A stretch of DNA of 14,896 nt. It comes from Chloroflexota bacterium. Its GTDB lineage: Bacteria > Chloroflexota > Dehalococcoidia > UBA6926 > JACQUM01. Below the pieces are notes generated by a model. The model did no database searches. It saw only the letters and a list, made by a program, of their open reading frames with translations, and was not told the DNA's origin. Position numbers and translations under genes: made by a program. This document shows, in pieces, positions 12,840-14,896 of the stretch (positions are counted from its first letter, which is position 1; the number at the start of each line of letters is the position of its first letter). Location of the stretch: the NCBI GenBank assembly GCA_016210295.1, contig JACQUM010000131.1:1-14896 (forward strand), given 5' to 3'.

Positions 12840-14855
12840 TTATCCTTCCGTCTTCTCACCGATCGTGAGGCGGACGTAGCCCCGCTTCCCCACCTTGGCG
12901 ATGGCCCCAGCGACCTGGCCGACGTCTAGCTCGATAGTGGGGTCCTCCACCTTCTCTCCGTTCAGCCGGAAACCGCCTTGCTGGAGAAGGCGGCGCGCTT
13001 CGCTTCTGCTGGATACCAGTCCTGTCGCCACCACGATGTCCACAGGAAGGAGCCTGCCCTCTCGAGCCAGGTCGCTGGGCAGGATGATCACGGGGACCTC
13101 CTGGGGGAGAGCCTCGTCGCTTATCACGCGATGGAACTCCTCCTGGGCCGCCGCGGCGGCCTCCGCCCCGTGGAACTGCGTCACGATCTCCGAAGCCAGC
13201 CGCTCCCGTATGTCCTGAAGGTTATGCTCCTTCTGTAGGCGGCGGTGCACCTCCTCGATCTCCTCCATCGGGACGTCCGTCATCGCGCCCAGGTAGAGGG
13301 GGAGGAGCTGGTCGCTGACCAAAGTCAGCTTGAAGAACATGGGCACGGCAGCCTCGGTGAGGTCCACCGAGTTTCCGTATGTCTTGCTCATCTTCCGCCC
13401 GTCCAGGCCGGGGATAAGGGGCGTCATGATCACGTGCTTGGTCTTCCCGAGGTACGTCCGCACCAGATCACGACCCACCAGCATGTTGAACATCTGGTCC
13501 GTGCCGCCCACCTCCGCGTCCACGTCCATGGCCACGGAGTCATACCCCTGGAGCAAAGGGTACAGGACTTCATGGAGGAAGAGGGGCCGTTGCTCCCCGA
13601 TGCGGCGCTGAAACATATCCCGTTCGATGAGGCGCTGCACGGTGATAGTGGCGGCGAGACGAATCACTTCGCCAAGGCTCAAGGGGTCGAGCCACTGACC
13701 GTTGAAGCGCATCTCCGCCGGGTTCTCCCCGCCAAAGTCCAGGACGTGGGCGGCCTGGTCGGCATAGGAGGCAGCGTTCGCCAGCACTTGCTCATGGGTC
13801 AGTTGGGGCCGCGTGGCGGAGCGGCCTGTTGGATCGCCGATGCGCGCGGTGAAGTCCCCAATGAGGAAGATGACCTTGTGGCCATGAATCTGGAACCAAC
13901 GAAGGACCCGCAGCGAAATGAGGTGCCCGATGTGCAGGAAGGACCCGGTGGGGTCGAACCCCTCGTACACAGTCAGCTGTCTCTCCGAGGCCAGGGCCTT
14001 CAGAAGCTCCTCCTCTTCGATGACTCCCTCGACCATGCCCCGCTGCCTGAGAGCATCGAAGGGCCAATCTTTCAACGGGGAGTGAGGGAAAGGCCGCGCC
14101 GCAGGCTGCCGGGAGGCGGCAGGCGACGGCTGCTGTGCCGCCGCTCCGCGACCGGGCTTCAGCTCTACGACGGGTTGGCTCGCGTCCAGGAAGAAGATAG
14201 CGACATCGTTCGTCAGGGCTTTCTCGACAAGCCGGGCCAGTTCCAGCGTCGCCTGGCGCACCGCCGGTTCCAGGCTGTGAAAACCATCCACCGGAAAGAA
14301 GATGGTCCGGCTCTCTTCGGTGACCTTGGACCTCTCCCCCTGGCGCCAGACCCAGCCGCGGGTGCGTACCTCTTCTCCCGTCGCGTAGACGATTTCTCCC
14401 TCGGGCACAGCCTCTTCCGAGGCGCTTCCCATCGGGGTGAACCGGTCCCCCGGGCGGGCCTGCCGCACCCCGATGTCGCCGGGGAGCCCTTCCAGGTCGT
14501 GGGCGCCCACGGGCAGGAGGTGGGAGAGCGAGACCGCGGTGGCGATGTCCACCGCAGAGTTGACGGCCAGCGGTTCCTCGCCTTTCATCAGACGCGTTGC
14601 CAGAGCCTCCATGGAGGGGACCATGCGACGGGGGTTGAGGCCAGCGGCCCGAAAGGCTTCCCGCCAGCGGGCGATGTGAGGGTGCGTCTCCGGGTCCCTT
14701 CCCACCAGTGCCTTCCGGCACGCGGCGATGGCCTGGGCCCGGGCCTCTACCACAGCAGGTTTCCGCCCGTGGTTGTCGACGTTCCACGCCACCACGGCGC
14801 CGACCACCAGGTCTGGCGCACGCTGGAGAACTTCCGGGCTCAGGATAAACTTCAT
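12840..14855 (-). CDS. tyrS: B3/B4 (PheRS-beta editing-like) domain fused to tyrosyl-tRNA synthetase
   Basis: One 671-aa frame. Residues 1-233 form a B3/B4 domain like that of PheRS-beta and its free-standing relatives: HPHIARWREAFRAAGLNP, SMEALATRLMKGE, NSAVDIATAVSLSHLLPVGAHD, GEIVYATGEEVRTRGWVWR. A Gln/Pro/Ala/Ser-rich linker covers about 234-260. The rest is a complete TyrRS that attaches tyrosine to tRNA-Tyr: YEGFDPTGSFLHIGH (HIGH at 308-311), GDFTARIGDPTG, LLQGYDSVAMDVDAEVGGTDQ, GRKMSKT (488-492) and an S4 RNA-binding domain from about 604. KMSKT marks the TyrZ-like bacterial subtype. TyrRS alone is normally about 400 aa, so the N-terminal domain is an addition. ATG 14855 has GAGGA about ten bases upstream. 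A normal TyrRS start would lie near residue 274, but there is no stop in between. pheA follows after one base. Confidence 0.93.
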   Translation of the reverse strand: MKFILSPEVLQRAPDLVVGAVVAWNVDNHGRKPAVVEARAQAIAACRKALVGRDPETHPHIARWREAFRAAGLNPRRMVPSMEALATRLMKGEEPLAVNSAVDIATAVSLSHLLPVGAHDLEGLPGDIGVRQARPGDRFTPMGSASEEAVPEGEIVYATGEEVRTRGWVWRQGERSKVTEESRTIFFPVDGFHSLEPAVRQATLELARLVEKALTNDVAIFFLDASQPVVELKPGRGAAAQQPSPAASRQPAARPFPHSPLKDWPFDALRQRGMVEGVIEEEELLKALASERQLTVYEGFDPTGSFLHIGHLISLRVLRWFQIHGHKVIFLIGDFTARIGDPTGRSATRPQLTHEQVLANAASYADQAAHVLDFGGENPAEMRFNGQWLDPLSLGEVIRLAATITVQRLIERDMFQRRIGEQRPLFLHEVLYPLLQGYDSVAMDVDAEVGGTDQMFNMLVGRDLVRTYLGKTKHVIMTPLIPGLDGRKMSKTYGNSVDLTEAAVPMFFKLTLVSDQLLPLYLGAMTDVPMEEIEEVHRRLQKEHNLQDIRERLASEIVTQFHGAEAAAAAQEEFHRVISDEALPQEVPVIILPSDLAREGRLLPVDIVVATGLVSSRSEARRLLQQGGFRLNGEKVEDPTIELDVGQVAGAIAKVGKRGYVRLTIGEKTEG

Positions 14856-14870
14856 GGCACCGCGTCCTCT

Positions 14871-14896
14871 AGCAGGGTGCTGAAAAAGGGGAGTCC
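14871..14896. repeat. 140-bp palindromic repeat element, copy B (partial, cut by window end)
   Basis: The last 26 bases, AGCAGGGTGCTG then AAAAAGGGGAGTCC, match the reverse complement of the right end of copy A (10277-10303) except for one missing C. The bases inside the terminal repeat show that this copy lies in the opposite orientation to copy A. The rest is outside the window. It begins 16 bp upstream of the tyrS start codon, so it may overlap the tyrS promoter region. Confidence 0.7.

Noticed and set aside
14105..14122. Hairpin CTGCC-N7-GGCAG inside the linker-coding part of the TyrRS fusion, which could hint at a repeat inserted in frame.
   Set aside because: Too short and too GC-rich to tell from chance; no second copy is seen in the window.
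1..14896. CRISPR arrays, toxin-antitoxin pairs, phage structural genes or an origin of replication.
   Set aside because: No regularly spaced repeats, no short paired genes of that kind, no phage genes besides the lone recombinase, and no cluster of DnaA boxes were seen.

Overview
The window is about 14.9 kb of GC-rich, densely coding bacterial chromosome. Bacterial markers are a type-A RNase P RNA, a bacterial KMSK-type tyrosyl-tRNA synthetase and consensus-like -35/-10 promoters. The archaeal-type PEP carboxylase, the tandem Ldh2-family oxidoreductases, the cattgcgagg-type intergenic palindromes and one GAACNNNNGTTC (Gram-positive/Chloroflexota LexA-type) site make a Chloroflexota (Dehalococcoidia-like) genome the best guess. 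That assignment is inference only. Nothing suggests a plasmid or an intact prophage.

Layout, left to right. A partial tRNA-Arg(CCG) leaves the window on the minus strand (1-37). A rightward enoyl-CoA hydratase/isomerase gene carries a one-base frameshift (195-1078). A small palindromic repeat separates it from a leftward block: RNase P RNA (3400-3793), a DUF502 membrane protein and a CPA2-type cation/proton antiporter. Just upstream of rnpB lies the 3' half of an RNase H gene, abutting a leftward large-serine-recombinase-like gene (4038-5252) whose N-terminal catalytic domain looks degenerate. Next come two tandem paralogous Ldh2-family dehydrogenases, transcribed leftward and closed by a strong intrinsic terminator. 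Divergent from them is a rightward pair: a single frame joining an RlmD/RumA-type rRNA methyltransferase to a Maf nucleotide pyrophosphatase, followed by a small CopD-like membrane protein.

The right third (10302-14855, all leftward) has an aromatic/PEP theme. It holds a B3/B4 (PheRS-beta editing-like) domain fused to tyrosyl-tRNA synthetase, then prephenate dehydratase one base later, then an archaeal-type PEP carboxylase with its own promoter, a LexA-like palindrome and a structured leader. A roughly 140-bp palindromic repeat lies downstream of the carboxylase, and an inverted second copy begins just upstream of the synthetase, so the three genes are bracketed by related repeats.

The most interesting items are the B3/B4-TyrRS fusion with its co-translated Phe-biosynthesis gene, the RlmD-Maf fusion, the degenerate recombinase sitting exactly at the truncation point of an RNase H gene, and the possible control region of the PEP carboxylase.
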